Positions 27,027-36,307 of a stretch of 64,000 nt of DNA are shown here, one piece after another. The stretch comes from Streptomyces endophytica (GTDB lineage Bacteria > Actinomycetota > Actinomycetes > Streptomycetales > Streptomycetaceae): assembly GCF_026153355.1 (NCBI RefSeq), contig NZ_CP110636.1, positions 4,836,001-4,900,000 of the forward strand, given 5' to 3'. Under the pieces are notes generated by a model. The model had not been told where the DNA came from. It did not search any database and saw only the letters and a program-made list of their open reading frames with translations. The position numbers were made by a program, and so were the translations under genes. Each line of letters opens with the position of its first letter. The stretch's first letter is position 1.

Positions 27027-27344
27027 GTGCACCACTTCCGAAAGGCTACGGGGACGTCGATGTGTCGCCACACCGTAGGAACGCGCAGGTCAGTGGCACA
27101 TGTGGTGGGACGCCATAGTTCCGGGCGCGGGGGTGCGCGTGCGCACCATGAGGGCCCGGCCGCGTCCATCACCCGAGCAGTCTGGCGGAAGGGACGATGC
27201 TGCCAGGAGCGGCACCCGCGACCCGGCAGCGCCGTGGTCCGCGCCGGCCGCCCCGCCGGAGGGCGCTGTACCGCGGAACGATCACCGGTTAGGCTCCCCC
27301 GGCGCACAAGGGGCGCGAATCAGCAGGTGGGGGAAGTGGGGGAC

Positions 27345-28103
27345 ATGGACGGCGAATTCGACAGATCCGAGACCGGATCGATGACCGTACCCAGGACCGG
27401 ACCCGAGAAGGGGATCAACGCGGGAGCCCAGGCGCTCGCGGCGGTGGTGCTGGTCGGGGGACTCGCGGGGGGCATGTGGGTCATGGCGAAGGACTCGGGG
27501 CAGGAGGTCGAGGAGGTCAAGCCGGCCGCCTGCTCGGCCGACCACGAGGCCGCCCGGCCGTCGAAGCGTGTTTCGGGCGCGCAGCTGTGCACGGCGCTGA
27601 ACCGTTCGGACCTGCCGGAGCTCCTCGGTACACCGGCGGAGCGTGCGGAGTCCGCTGACGGCAGCGAGAGCTCGACCAAGCTCGCCGGGGGCACGACGTT
27701 CGTCACCCCCGAGGCCAAGGTCACGCTGAAGACCTACACCGTGCAGCTCTCGGCGTCCTACGACGACTTCACGGTGGCCGGGATGGCCGGACTCCTGGGC
27801 AGCGCGGCGGAGAAGCGAACGGTTCTGGGGCGTCCCGCGGTGCTCTCCTCGGACCGGACCATCGCCATCCGGTTCCGGTTCGACGGCGGCAAGCCCGGCA
27901 AGGCCGACACCGCGCCCGGCGGCATCGCCCGCCGCCTGCAGGTCGCCAGGAACGCGAAGGACGGCGGCGGCTCGTTCGAGGTCGTCGTCTGGCGGCAGGA
28001 CGAGGGGATGCCCGATGACGCGGCGCTGCTCCGCGTCGCCGAGAAGGTGCTGCCGACGATTCCGGGCTGGGACGCCGGGCCGACGAAGCCGCGGCACGGC
28101 TGA
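27345..28103 (+). CDS. Membrane-anchored protein, probably DUF6215
   Basis: 252 residues. A short cytoplasmic N-terminus precedes one transmembrane helix (residues about 25-48, GAQALAAVVLVGGLAGGMWV). An extracellular domain follows that begins with two cysteines (PAACSADHEAA, GAQLCTALNR) and is rich in strands. The arrangement is what I recall for DUF6215, a Streptomyces family of unknown function. Strong ribosome-binding site (GGGGAAGTGGGGG). No partner is obvious. Confidence 0.75.
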   Translation: MDGEFDRSETGSMTVPRTGPEKGINAGAQALAAVVLVGGLAGGMWVMAKDSGQEVEEVKPAACSADHEAARPSKRVSGAQLCTALNRSDLPELLGTPAERAESADGSESSTKLAGGTTFVTPEAKVTLKTYTVQLSASYDDFTVAGMAGLLGSAAEKRTVLGRPAVLSSDRTIAIRFRFDGGKPGKADTAPGGIARRLQVARNAKDGGGSFEVVVWRQDEGMPDDAALLRVAEKVLPTIPGWDAGPTKPRHG

Positions 28104-28211
28104 CGACACCGCGGCACCGCTTCCGGGATGCGGGGCGAGCGGGGGAGGCCGACCCTGGGACCAGGGCCCGGAGCCGACGAGGAGCGGCGAGCGGAGCGAG
28201 GAGGAGCTCAC

Positions 28212-29180
28212 GTGGCGGATCGTGCGCAGCACGGCGCGACGTCGCCGCCCGGGGCTCGGACCCGCATGTCCGAGGAGGCCTTCCGCGCCCTCTACCGCCG
28301 GCTGCGCGCACAGGCGCGGGACGGCACGGATCCCGGGCGCGGCGCGCTGGGCCACCTCACCCCCGAGCGGGTGGTGGCCGCCGCCACCGAGGTGCGCGCC
28401 GGCCGGACCGTGTCACTGGCCGCCCCCATCGAGACCACACCGGGGCCGGACAACCCGCAGCCCGCCGCGCACCGGATGACCGCATCCGCCCCCGGCGAAG
28501 CCGGCGCCCCGGGACTGCACTTCGCCCTCGACCGGTTCGCCATGAACGTCCACGGGGACGCCGACAGCCACCTCGACGCGCTGTGCCATGTGATGTACGA
28601 CGGCGAGCTCTACGGCGGTGTCCCGGCGAGCAGCGTGACGCCGGACGGGGCCGGCGCGCTCACGTCGGAGCTGGTGCGCGACGGCATCGTCGGCCGCGGT
28701 GTGCTGCTGGACGTCCCGCGCCTGCGCGGGGTGCCGTGGCTGGAGCCCGGCGACCACGTGACCGCCGACGACCTCATGGCGGCCGAGGAGGCTCAGGGCG
28801 TCACGGTCGGACCGGGCGACCTGCTCTTCGTACGCGTCGGGCACCGCCGCCGGCGCCGGAGCCTCGGCGCCTGGGACGCGGCGCGGCGGCGGGCCGGCCT
28901 GCACCCGGCGGCGATGCGCTTCCTCGCCGAGCGGCAGGTGGCCGCCCTCGGGTCGGACGGCAACAACGACACGGCTCCCGGCGCGGTCGCCGAGGTCCCG
29001 TTCCCGGTGCACGTACTGGCCATGAACGCCCTGGGGCTGCACCTGATGGACTACCTGAACTTCGAGGAACTGCTACCGGTGTGCGAGCAGCTGCACCGCT
29101 GGCACTTCCTGTGCGTGGTCGCCCCGCTGCGGTTCCCGGCGGCCACCGGGTCCCCGGTGAACCCGATCGCCGTCCTGTGA
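28212..29180 (+). CDS. Cyclase family protein (kynurenine formamidase-like)
   Basis: 322 residues of the cyclase/KynB superfamily. The metal-binding motif HGDADSHLDALCHV (residues about 117-130) corresponds to HxGTHxDxPxH, with GTH replaced by DSH. LLFVRVGHRRRRRSLG and ALGSDGNNDTAPGA lie in the expected later positions. Members hydrolyse N-formylkynurenine or isatin, or act on other cyclic amides. GAGGAG precedes the GTG at 28212. It is followed by a GMC oxidoreductase on the same strand 159 bp away. Confidence 0.83.
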   Translation: MADRAQHGATSPPGARTRMSEEAFRALYRRLRAQARDGTDPGRGALGHLTPERVVAAATEVRAGRTVSLAAPIETTPGPDNPQPAAHRMTASAPGEAGAPGLHFALDRFAMNVHGDADSHLDALCHVMYDGELYGGVPASSVTPDGAGALTSELVRDGIVGRGVLLDVPRLRGVPWLEPGDHVTADDLMAAEEAQGVTVGPGDLLFVRVGHRRRRRSLGAWDAARRRAGLHPAAMRFLAERQVAALGSDGNNDTAPGAVAEVPFPVHVLAMNALGLHLMDYLNFEELLPVCEQLHRWHFLCVVAPLRFPAATGSPVNPIAVL

Positions 29181-29339
29181 ACCCGATCGCCGTCCGGTGA
29201 CCGGGCCGGGACGCGGCCCTTCGAGCGACCCGCTCCGGGTGCCGCGCCGCCCCCGGGCGTATACGTTCGAAGAAGCGGAGAAGGCTACCGGCAGGTCCCG
29301 GCGGCGGCCGGGGACCGCGACGGCAAGGACGGTGGTCGC

Positions 29340-30920
29340 GTGAGCGGCTCCTCCCACTACGACGTCATCATCATCGGCACCGGCGCCGGCGGCGGCACGC
29401 TCGCCCACCGGCTCGCCCCCTCAGGCAAGCGGGTGCTGCTCCTCGAACGCGGCGGGTACCTGCCGCGCGAACGCGACAACTGGGACTCCACCGCCGTGTT
29501 CGTCAAGGCGAAGTACCGGGCCCCGGAGTTCTGGCTGGACCGGCACGGCAACACGTTCCCGCCCGAGGTCAACTACTACGTCGGCGGCAACACCAAGTTC
29601 TACGGCGCGGCGCTGTTCCGGCTGCGCCCCGAGGACTTCGGCGAGCTGCGCCACCACGACGGCGTCTCGCCCGCCTGGCCGCTCCGCTACGAGGACCTGG
29701 AGCCGTACTACACCCAGGCGGAACACCTCTACCTGGTGCACGGCCGGCACGGCGAGGACCCCTGGGAAGGGCCGTGCAGCGCACCGTACGCCTACCCGCC
29801 GGTCGCACACGAGCCGCGCATCCAGCAGTTGAGCGACGACCTGGAGAAGCGCGGACTGCACCCCTTCCACCTGCCCATCGGGGTCGACCTCACCCAGGAC
29901 GAGAACGGGCGGGCGGCGCCCTCCAGTGTCTGCATCCGCTGCAACCGGGTGGACGGCTTCCCCTGCCTGGTCCGGGGCAAGTCCGACGCCCAGGTCATCT
30001 GCGTCGAACCGGCACTGCGGCACCCCGGTGTCGAGCTGCTCACCCATGCCCGGGTGACGCGGCTGGAGACCGATCCGACGGGGTGCAGCGTCACCGCGGT
30101 CGTCGCCGAGCTCCCGGACGGGGAGCAGGCCCGCTTCTCGGCCGACATCGTGGTCGTGGCCTGCGGGGCGGTCAACTCCGCGGCCCTGCTGCTCGCTTCG
30201 GCCAACGACCAGCACCCGCACGGGCTGGCCAACAGCTCCGACGTGGTCGGCCGCCACTACATGCGGCACAACAACCTCGCCCTGATGGCGATTTCCAAGG
30301 AGCCCAACGACACCCAGTTCCAGAAGACCCTCGCCCTGCACGACTGGTACCTGGGCGCGGACGACTGGGACTACCCCCTCGGCGGCATCCAGATGCTCGG
30401 CAAGTCGGACGCCGAGCAGATCCACGGCGAGGCCCCGCGCTGGGCCGGCGCGGTGGTACCGGACATGCCCTTCGAGGTCCTGGCCCACCACGCCGTCGAC
30501 TTCTGGCTGTGCGGGGAGGACCTGCCGCGGCCGGACAACCGGGTCACCCTGGACGCCGACGGCCGCATCCACCTCGCCCTCGACGAGACCAACAACATCG
30601 CCGGCCTGACCCGCCTGCGGCACAAGCTCCAGCATTTGCTCGGCCACCTGGGCATGCACGAGCACCAGCTGCTGTCCCACAGCATCTACCTGCACAAGGG
30701 CATGCCGATCGGCGCCACCGCCCACCAGGCGGGCACCGTGCGGTTCGGCGACGACCCGGCCTCCTCGGCCCTGGACATTCACTGCAAGGCCCACGACCTG
30801 GACAATCTCTACGTCGTCGACACGAGCTTCTTCCCGAGCATCGGCGCGGTCAATCCGTCCCTGACGGCCATCGCGAACGCCCTGCGGGTGGGCGACCACC
30901 TCCTCGCGCGGCTCGGCTGA
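29340..30920 (+). CDS. GMC-family FAD-dependent oxidoreductase
   Basis: 526 residues. The N-terminal FAD-binding motif is DVIIIGTGAGGGTLAHRLAP with ERG at the end of the second strand. NYYVGGNTKFYGAALFRL is the FAD-linking region, and the C-terminal LDNLYVVDTSFFPSIGAVNP is the GMC_C signature; the active-site His is in IGATAHQAGTVRF. It lacks a secretion signal, so it is cytoplasmic. The substrate (sugar, alcohol or polyol) is unknown. It precedes an SDR and cydAB on the same strand. Confidence 0.92.
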   Translation: MSGSSHYDVIIIGTGAGGGTLAHRLAPSGKRVLLLERGGYLPRERDNWDSTAVFVKAKYRAPEFWLDRHGNTFPPEVNYYVGGNTKFYGAALFRLRPEDFGELRHHDGVSPAWPLRYEDLEPYYTQAEHLYLVHGRHGEDPWEGPCSAPYAYPPVAHEPRIQQLSDDLEKRGLHPFHLPIGVDLTQDENGRAAPSSVCIRCNRVDGFPCLVRGKSDAQVICVEPALRHPGVELLTHARVTRLETDPTGCSVTAVVAELPDGEQARFSADIVVVACGAVNSAALLLASANDQHPHGLANSSDVVGRHYMRHNNLALMAISKEPNDTQFQKTLALHDWYLGADDWDYPLGGIQMLGKSDAEQIHGEAPRWAGAVVPDMPFEVLAHHAVDFWLCGEDLPRPDNRVTLDADGRIHLALDETNNIAGLTRLRHKLQHLLGHLGMHEHQLLSHSIYLHKGMPIGATAHQAGTVRFGDDPASSALDIHCKAHDLDNLYVVDTSFFPSIGAVNPSLTAIANALRVGDHLLARLG

Positions 30921-31086
30921 CCGGCCCACGGCGACGCGCCTCCGACCGGGCGAAGATCGTCAGTCGGGCAGCGCAAAGCGGCCCCCTCCGCCGCGCCGTC
31001 GCCCCTCCCCGGTGATTGTGTGACGCCTGCACCTCCGGGCCACGGCCCGGCTGATTCCGGGTCAGGCAGTGGAGGAGAGAGTCATC

Positions 31087-31926
31087 GTGAGTTCCCCCGA
31101 GGGCGCACCCCAGGACGTGATCCCCGGCAATCTGCTGAAGGGCCAGAAGGCGCTGGTCACCGGCGCGAATTCGGGGATCGGCCGGGCCACGGCCATCGCC
31201 CTCGGGCGGGCCGGCGCCGATGTGGTCGTGAACTACGTGGCCGGCCGTGAGGAAGCCGAGAAGGTGGCCGGGGAGATCGCGTCCTTCGGGGTGCGGGCCG
31301 CCGCGTACGAGGCGGACGTCTCCGACGAGGAGCAGGTCGTCGCCATGACGGACCGGATGGTCAAGGAGTTCGGCACCGTCGACATCCTCGTGGCCAACGC
31401 CGGACTGCAACGGGACGCGGCGTTCACCGACATGACCCTCGCCCAGTGGCAGAAGGTCCTGGACGTCAACCTCACCGGGCAGTTCCTCTGTGCCCGCGAG
31501 GCGACCAAGGAGTTCCTGCGGCGCGGGGTGGTCCCGGAGGTGTCGCGGGCGGCGGGCAAGATCATCTGCATGAGCTCGGTGCACCAGATCATCCCGTGGG
31601 CCGGGCACGTCAACTACGCGTCGTCCAAGGGCGGTGTGCAGATGATGATGGAGACGCTGGCGCAGGAACTCGCCCCGAAGAAGATCCGCGTCAACGCGAT
31701 CGCCCCCGGCGCCATCAAGACCCCCATCAACCGCGACGCCTGGGACACCCCCGAGGCTCAGCGGGACCTCCTGCGGCTGATCCCCTACGACCGCGTCGGC
31801 GTCCCCGAGGACATCGCCCACGCGGCCGTCGCGCTCGCCTCCGACCTCCTGGACTACGTCGTGGGCGCCACCCTCTACGTGGACGGCGGGATGACCCTCT
31901 TCCCCGGTTTCGCCACCGGCGGCTGA
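31087..31926 (+). CDS. SDR family oxidoreductase, glucose 1-dehydrogenase-like
   Basis: 279 residues. TGANSGIGRATAIALGRAG is the cofactor loop, VANAGLQRDAAF the NAG motif, and CMSSVHQIIPWAGHVNYASS holds the catalytic Ser and Tyr, with Lys in SSKGG. The C-terminus YVDGGMTLFPGF is typical of glucose 1-dehydrogenase-type SDRs. The GTG at 31087 is chosen because GGAGGAGAG lies 8 nt upstream; the GTG at 31069 would put that site inside the gene. It ends 51 bp before cydA. Confidence 0.88.
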   Translation: MSSPEGAPQDVIPGNLLKGQKALVTGANSGIGRATAIALGRAGADVVVNYVAGREEAEKVAGEIASFGVRAAAYEADVSDEEQVVAMTDRMVKEFGTVDILVANAGLQRDAAFTDMTLAQWQKVLDVNLTGQFLCAREATKEFLRRGVVPEVSRAAGKIICMSSVHQIIPWAGHVNYASSKGGVQMMMETLAQELAPKKIRVNAIAPGAIKTPINRDAWDTPEAQRDLLRLIPYDRVGVPEDIAHAAVALASDLLDYVVGATLYVDGGMTLFPGFATGG

Positions 31927-31977
31927 CCGACCCCGCGCACGCCGGCCCTCGCGCACGTCGGTCCCGAGGAGAACCCC

Positions 31978-33426
31978 ATGCACACAGCGGTTTCGTTGCT
32001 GGCGGACGCGCCGGCGCAGCTGCTCCCGGCCAGATCGCTGATGGCCTTCACGCTCGCCTCGCACATCATCCTGGTGCCCCTGGGCGTGGCGCTGCCGCTG
32101 ATCACGCTCATCATGCACGGCTACGGACTGCGCCGGAACGACCCGACCGCCCTGCTGCTGGCCCGGCGCTGGTCCGCGGTCATGGCGGTCCAGTTCGCGA
32201 TCGGCGTGGTCACCGGCACCGTGCTGTCCTTCGAGTTCGGGCTGCTGTGGCCGGGCATGATGGGCCGGTGGGGCGATGTCTTCGGCATCGGCTTCGGCGT
32301 CGAGGCCTGGGCCTTCTTCCTGGAAGCCGTGCTGATCGCCATCTATCTCTACGGCTGGCGCAGACTGCCCTCCCGGACCCACTTCCTGCTCGGCCTGCCG
32401 CTGCCCGCCGTCGCCCTGCTCGGCGCCTTCGGGATCCTGGCCGCCAACTCCTGGATGAACACCCCGCGGGGCTTCTCCCTCGACCCGGCCGGCAACCCCG
32501 TCGACGTGAAGATCTGGAAGGCGATCTTCACGCCCATGTTCGGCCCGCAGTACTGGCACTTCGTCGTGGCGATGCTCGTGACGGCGGGCTACGTCGTCGC
32601 CGGCGTCTACGCCGTCGGCTGGCTGCGCGGCCGCCGGGACCGCTACCACCGGCTCGGGTTCACGATCCCCTTCACGCTCGCCGCGGTCTTCACGCCGGTG
32701 CAGTTCGTGCTCGGCGACGCCATCGCCCGGCAGGTCTTCCACAAGCAGCCGGTGAAGTTCGCCGCGATGGAGATCGTGTGGAAGACCGACACCCATGTGC
32801 CGGAATACCTCTTCGGGCGGATGCACCCGGACGGAAGCATCTCCGGCGGCATCCGCATCCCGCAGTTGGACTCCATCCTCGCCGGCTTCCGCCCGGACAC
32901 CGAGGTGACCGGTCTGACCTCCGTCCCGGCGGCCGACCGGCCGACGGCCACTCAGGCCACCCTCATCCACTGGACCTTCGACATCATGGTCGGCATCGGC
33001 TCCCTGCTGGTGCTGCTCGCCCTCTGGTACGCCCTGATCCGGTTGCGCCGCCGCAGGCTGCCGGCCTCCCCGTGGTTCTTCCGCTGCGCCGCCGTGGCCG
33101 GTCTCGCCTCCGTCGTCGCCGTCGAATGCGGCTGGATCACCACCGAAGTGGGCCGCCAGCCGTGGATCGTCTACCAGAACATGCGGGTCGCCGAAGCCGT
33201 GACGTCGACCCGTTCCACCAGCCTGTGGATCATGTTCGGCCTGGTCGTCGTGGTGTACCTGGTCGTCTTCGGCTCGTTCCTCGCGGTGCTGCTGAAGATG
33301 CGCACCCGCTGGCGGCTCGCCGACGGGACGACGGGCGAGGGACCGCCGCCGGAGCGCGGACCGGAGACGCAGACCCCGGAGACGGACACGCCGTACGGGC
33401 CGCGCTCCGCGGGGAGCCGGCCGTGA
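31978..33426 (+). CDS. cydA: Cytochrome bd-type oxidase subunit I
   Basis: 482 residues, about nine membrane helices. Candidate haem ligands include the His in LASHIILVPLGV and in QYWHFVVAML. The Q-loop side has KQPVKFAAMEIVWKT, and the quinone/haem motif GWITTEVGRQPWIVYQN is intact. The usual FGTNWP after the second helix reads FEFGLLWPGMMG, placing it with the cyanide-insensitive/actinobacterial variants. It should form a quinol oxidase with the next gene. GAGGAG precedes the ATG. The cydB start overlaps its stop. Confidence 0.92.
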   Translation: MHTAVSLLADAPAQLLPARSLMAFTLASHIILVPLGVALPLITLIMHGYGLRRNDPTALLLARRWSAVMAVQFAIGVVTGTVLSFEFGLLWPGMMGRWGDVFGIGFGVEAWAFFLEAVLIAIYLYGWRRLPSRTHFLLGLPLPAVALLGAFGILAANSWMNTPRGFSLDPAGNPVDVKIWKAIFTPMFGPQYWHFVVAMLVTAGYVVAGVYAVGWLRGRRDRYHRLGFTIPFTLAAVFTPVQFVLGDAIARQVFHKQPVKFAAMEIVWKTDTHVPEYLFGRMHPDGSISGGIRIPQLDSILAGFRPDTEVTGLTSVPAADRPTATQATLIHWTFDIMVGIGSLLVLLALWYALIRLRRRRLPASPWFFRCAAVAGLASVVAVECGWITTEVGRQPWIVYQNMRVAEAVTSTRSTSLWIMFGLVVVVYLVVFGSFLAVLLKMRTRWRLADGTTGEGPPPERGPETQTPETDTPYGPRSAGSRP

Positions 33427-34463
33427 TCGCCGGGGTGATCGCCGTCGTGCTGCTGCTCGCGGTCGCCGCCTACGCCTGCGCCGGCGGCACCGACTACGGA
33501 GCCGGGTTCTGGGACCTGGCCGCGGGCGGCGCGGCACGCGGCGAGCGCCCGCGCCGGCTGATCGACCATGCGATGGCTCCCGTGTGGGAGGTCAACAACG
33601 TCTGGCTGATCTTCGTGCTGGTGATCATGTGGACGGGGTTCCCGGTCTTCTTCCAGCGCGCGTTCACGGCCATGTGGCTGCCGCTGGCGCTGGCCGCCGT
33701 CGGCATCGTGCTGCGCGGCGCCGGCTTCGCCCTGCGCAAGCCCGCCAGACGGCTGGCCGGACGGCGCCTGTACGGCGCGATGTTCGCCGTCTCCTCGCTG
33801 CTGACGCCGTTCTTCCTCGGCGCCGCGGTCGGCGGGGTCGCCTCGGGGCGGGTCACCGCGGCGACCACGGCATCGACGGACGCCTGGGCCAACCCCACCT
33901 CGGTCCTCTTCGGCCTGCTCGCCGTCGCGACCACGGCGCTGCTCGGCGCGGTCTTCCTCGCGGCGGACGCCCGCCGCTTCGCCGCGCCCGATCTCGACGG
34001 CTACTTCCGGCGGCGGGCGCTGGCCGCCCTGGCGGTCGTCGCCGTCCTCGCCGTGATCACCCTGTTCGTCACCCACGGGGACGCGCCCCACGTCTGGCAC
34101 GGGCTCACCCACGGCGTGGGGCTCGTCTTCGTCGTCGTGTCGGCACTGGCCACCCTCGCCACCGCCTGGCTGCTGATCCGCCCCTCCGGGGCCTGGTCCC
34201 GGGTGACGGCGGCCGGTGTGGTCGCGTCCGCCGTCCTCGGCTGGGGCATGGCCCAGCGCCCGTACCTCATCCCGACCTCGCTGACCGTCGCCGACGGCGC
34301 GGGCGCGCACACCACGCTGCGCTGGCTCGGGCTCGTCACCCTGGTGGCCCTCGTGCTGATCGTCCCCGCGGTCGCCCTGCTCTACTGGCTGGACACCCGT
34401 GGCGAACTGGAGGGCCTCACCGACGCCGACCTGCGGCGGCCGGGCGCCGCTGACGAGGGCTGA
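33423..34463 (+). CDS. cydB: Cytochrome bd-type oxidase subunit II
   Basis: 346 residues, about eight or nine transmembrane helices. The N-terminus AGGTDYGAGFWDLAAGG and the following APVWEVNNVWLIFVLVIMWT are the CydB signature. The GTG overlaps the cydA stop by 4 bp (GTGA), so translation is coupled. Unlike many actinobacterial loci, no cydCD exporter genes follow; a cation/proton antiporter lies 51 bp downstream instead. Confidence 0.92.
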   Translation: MIAGVIAVVLLLAVAAYACAGGTDYGAGFWDLAAGGAARGERPRRLIDHAMAPVWEVNNVWLIFVLVIMWTGFPVFFQRAFTAMWLPLALAAVGIVLRGAGFALRKPARRLAGRRLYGAMFAVSSLLTPFFLGAAVGGVASGRVTAATTASTDAWANPTSVLFGLLAVATTALLGAVFLAADARRFAAPDLDGYFRRRALAALAVVAVLAVITLFVTHGDAPHVWHGLTHGVGLVFVVVSALATLATAWLLIRPSGAWSRVTAAGVVASAVLGWGMAQRPYLIPTSLTVADGAGAHTTLRWLGLVTLVALVLIVPAVALLYWLDTRGELEGLTDADLRRPGAADEG

Positions 34464-34514
34464 CCCCCGTGGCGGCCGGGTACCGCAGGGCGCCCGCCCA
34501 GGGGTGAGGGCGCG

Positions 34515-36296
34515 ATGAGCGCGGACGAGATCCTGCTGGGCGTCGGGCTGACCGTGGCCCTCGCGGTCGGTTCCCAGATCCTCGCGAGCCGGCTGCGGAT
34601 CCCCTCCCTGATCGTGCTGCTGCCGGCCGGGTTCGCGGCCGGGGCGGTCACCGACGCCGTCCGTCCCGACCAGCTCATGGGCCCGGCCTTCTCGCCCCTG
34701 GTGTCGCTGTCGGTGGCGCTCATCCTCTACGACGCCGGCCTCGGACTGGATCTGCGCCACCTCAAGGGCGCGACGCGGAGCGTCGTCGTGCGCCTCATCG
34801 TGCTGGGCGTCCTGCTCACCGCGGGGACCGTCATGGCCCTGGGACCGGCCCTGTACGGCGTGCCGTTCGCCATCGCCTGCATGATCGGCGTGATCCTCGT
34901 CGTGTCCGGGCCGACCGTCGTCGCTCCGCTGCTCGACCACGTCAGGCCGTCGGACAAGGTGCGCCGGGTGCTGATGTGGGAGGGGTCCCTGGTGGATCCC
35001 GTGGGCGGCATCCTCGGTGCCGTCGTCTTCCACTCGCTGATCTCCGGCGGCTTCCGGACCGGCCACGGTTTCCGGTCCGCCTACTTCTTCGCCGGGCTCG
35101 CCCTGGGGCTCGCGGGCGGGCTCGCCGGCGCCGCGCTGCTGTGGTTCACCCTCCGCCGGCTCCGGCTCGGCGAGACGCTCGGCACGCTCGCCCAACTGGC
35201 GACCGTCGTCGTGGTGGCCGCGGGCTGCGACATGGTCTTCGACGACACCGGGCTGATCGCCGCGATCGTCACCGGGCTGATCGTCGCGAACCTGCCCGGC
35301 TTCGCCATGCCCGCCCGCCGGCCGTTCTTCGAGACGCTCGTCCAGCTCATCATCGGCCTGCTGTTCGTCTCCATCTCGGCGACCGTGACGCCGAAGTCCG
35401 TCGTCCCCGTGCTGCTGCCCACCCTCGCCCTCGTCGCCGTGCTCGTCCTGCTGGTCAGACCCCTGATCGCGGTGCTGTCCACCGCGGGGACGGAACTCGC
35501 CGCCCCGGAACGGGCCTTCCTCGGCTGGATGGCCCCGCGCGGCATCGTCGCGGCGGCCACCGCCACGACGTTCTCGGCCTCGCTCACCGCCGCGGGACGG
35601 CGCGGCGCCGGCACGATCCTCCCCGTCACCTTCCTGGTGATCGTCGGAACGGTCCTGGTCTACGCGCTGACGGCCAGGCCGGTGGCCGCCGGGCTGGGCC
35701 TCGCCCGTCCCACCCGGGCCCGTCCGCTCCTGGTGGGCGGCGAGCCCTGGGTCGTCGACCTCGCCCGGTCGCTGCGCACCGCCGGCCTCGACGTGCTGAT
35801 GTGGGCCGGCCTCGCCCACGAGCGGGACCGGATCACCGAAGCCGGCATCGAGCTGGCGGCCGGGGAGCTGATGGCCGCGGCCACCGATCCGCAGGCCCGG
35901 CTGGAGGGGGTCACCGCGGCGTTCCTGCTGACCGACGACGACGACTTCAACGCCCTCGCCTCGATCGTCATGCGGGACAGCGTCGACGGCCCCGTCTACC
36001 GCATCGGCCCGCCCCCCGACGGCCGCGGCGTCGTCGCCCCCTACGCGGCCGGTGACACCCTCTTCGGCGCCGGACTCCTCCGCCACGCCCTGGTGGCCCG
36101 GCACGGGCAGGGCGCCCGCTTCCTCGTACAGCCCGCCTCCGTCCCGCCCCCACCGGGCTCCGCGACGCTGTTCGTCGTCCGGCGCGACGGCCGGCTGGCA
36201 CCGGTCACCGCCGCCCTGCCGGTCACCGCGGGGGAGGGCGACACGCTGATCCTCCTCGGACCGGCGACCGCGACGGGGACGGAGCCGGCCGGCTGA
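34515..36296 (+). CDS. Cation/proton antiporter with TrkA-like C-terminal domain
   Basis: 593 residues. About 12 membrane helices (residues 1-390) of the CPA-type exchanger family, including LYDAGLGLDLRHLK, SGPTVVAPLLDHVRPSDKVR and APRGIVAAATATTFSASL. The cytoplasmic tail has a degenerate RCK/TrkA-N Rossmann region (PLLVGGEPWVVDLARSLRTA) and ends in a TrkA-C-like strand set. It probably exchanges Na+ or K+ for protons. It lies 51 bp after cydB and may be co-transcribed; a GGGTAC at 34478-34483 in the gap is a weak candidate SigB-type -10. Confidence 0.88.
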   Translation: MSADEILLGVGLTVALAVGSQILASRLRIPSLIVLLPAGFAAGAVTDAVRPDQLMGPAFSPLVSLSVALILYDAGLGLDLRHLKGATRSVVVRLIVLGVLLTAGTVMALGPALYGVPFAIACMIGVILVVSGPTVVAPLLDHVRPSDKVRRVLMWEGSLVDPVGGILGAVVFHSLISGGFRTGHGFRSAYFFAGLALGLAGGLAGAALLWFTLRRLRLGETLGTLAQLATVVVVAAGCDMVFDDTGLIAAIVTGLIVANLPGFAMPARRPFFETLVQLIIGLLFVSISATVTPKSVVPVLLPTLALVAVLVLLVRPLIAVLSTAGTELAAPERAFLGWMAPRGIVAAATATTFSASLTAAGRRGAGTILPVTFLVIVGTVLVYALTARPVAAGLGLARPTRARPLLVGGEPWVVDLARSLRTAGLDVLMWAGLAHERDRITEAGIELAAGELMAAATDPQARLEGVTAAFLLTDDDDFNALASIVMRDSVDGPVYRIGPPPDGRGVVAPYAAGDTLFGAGLLRHALVARHGQGARFLVQPASVPPPPGSATLFVVRRDGRLAPVTAALPVTAGEGDTLILLGPATATGTEPAG

Positions 36297-36307
36297 GCTG
36301 GTTCGGG

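Noticed and set aside
30850-33537. An 895-codon open frame antisense to the SDR and cydA
   Set aside because: Rich in His, Gly, Asp, Arg and Gln as expected from reading third-position GC in the wrong frame; no domain is present.
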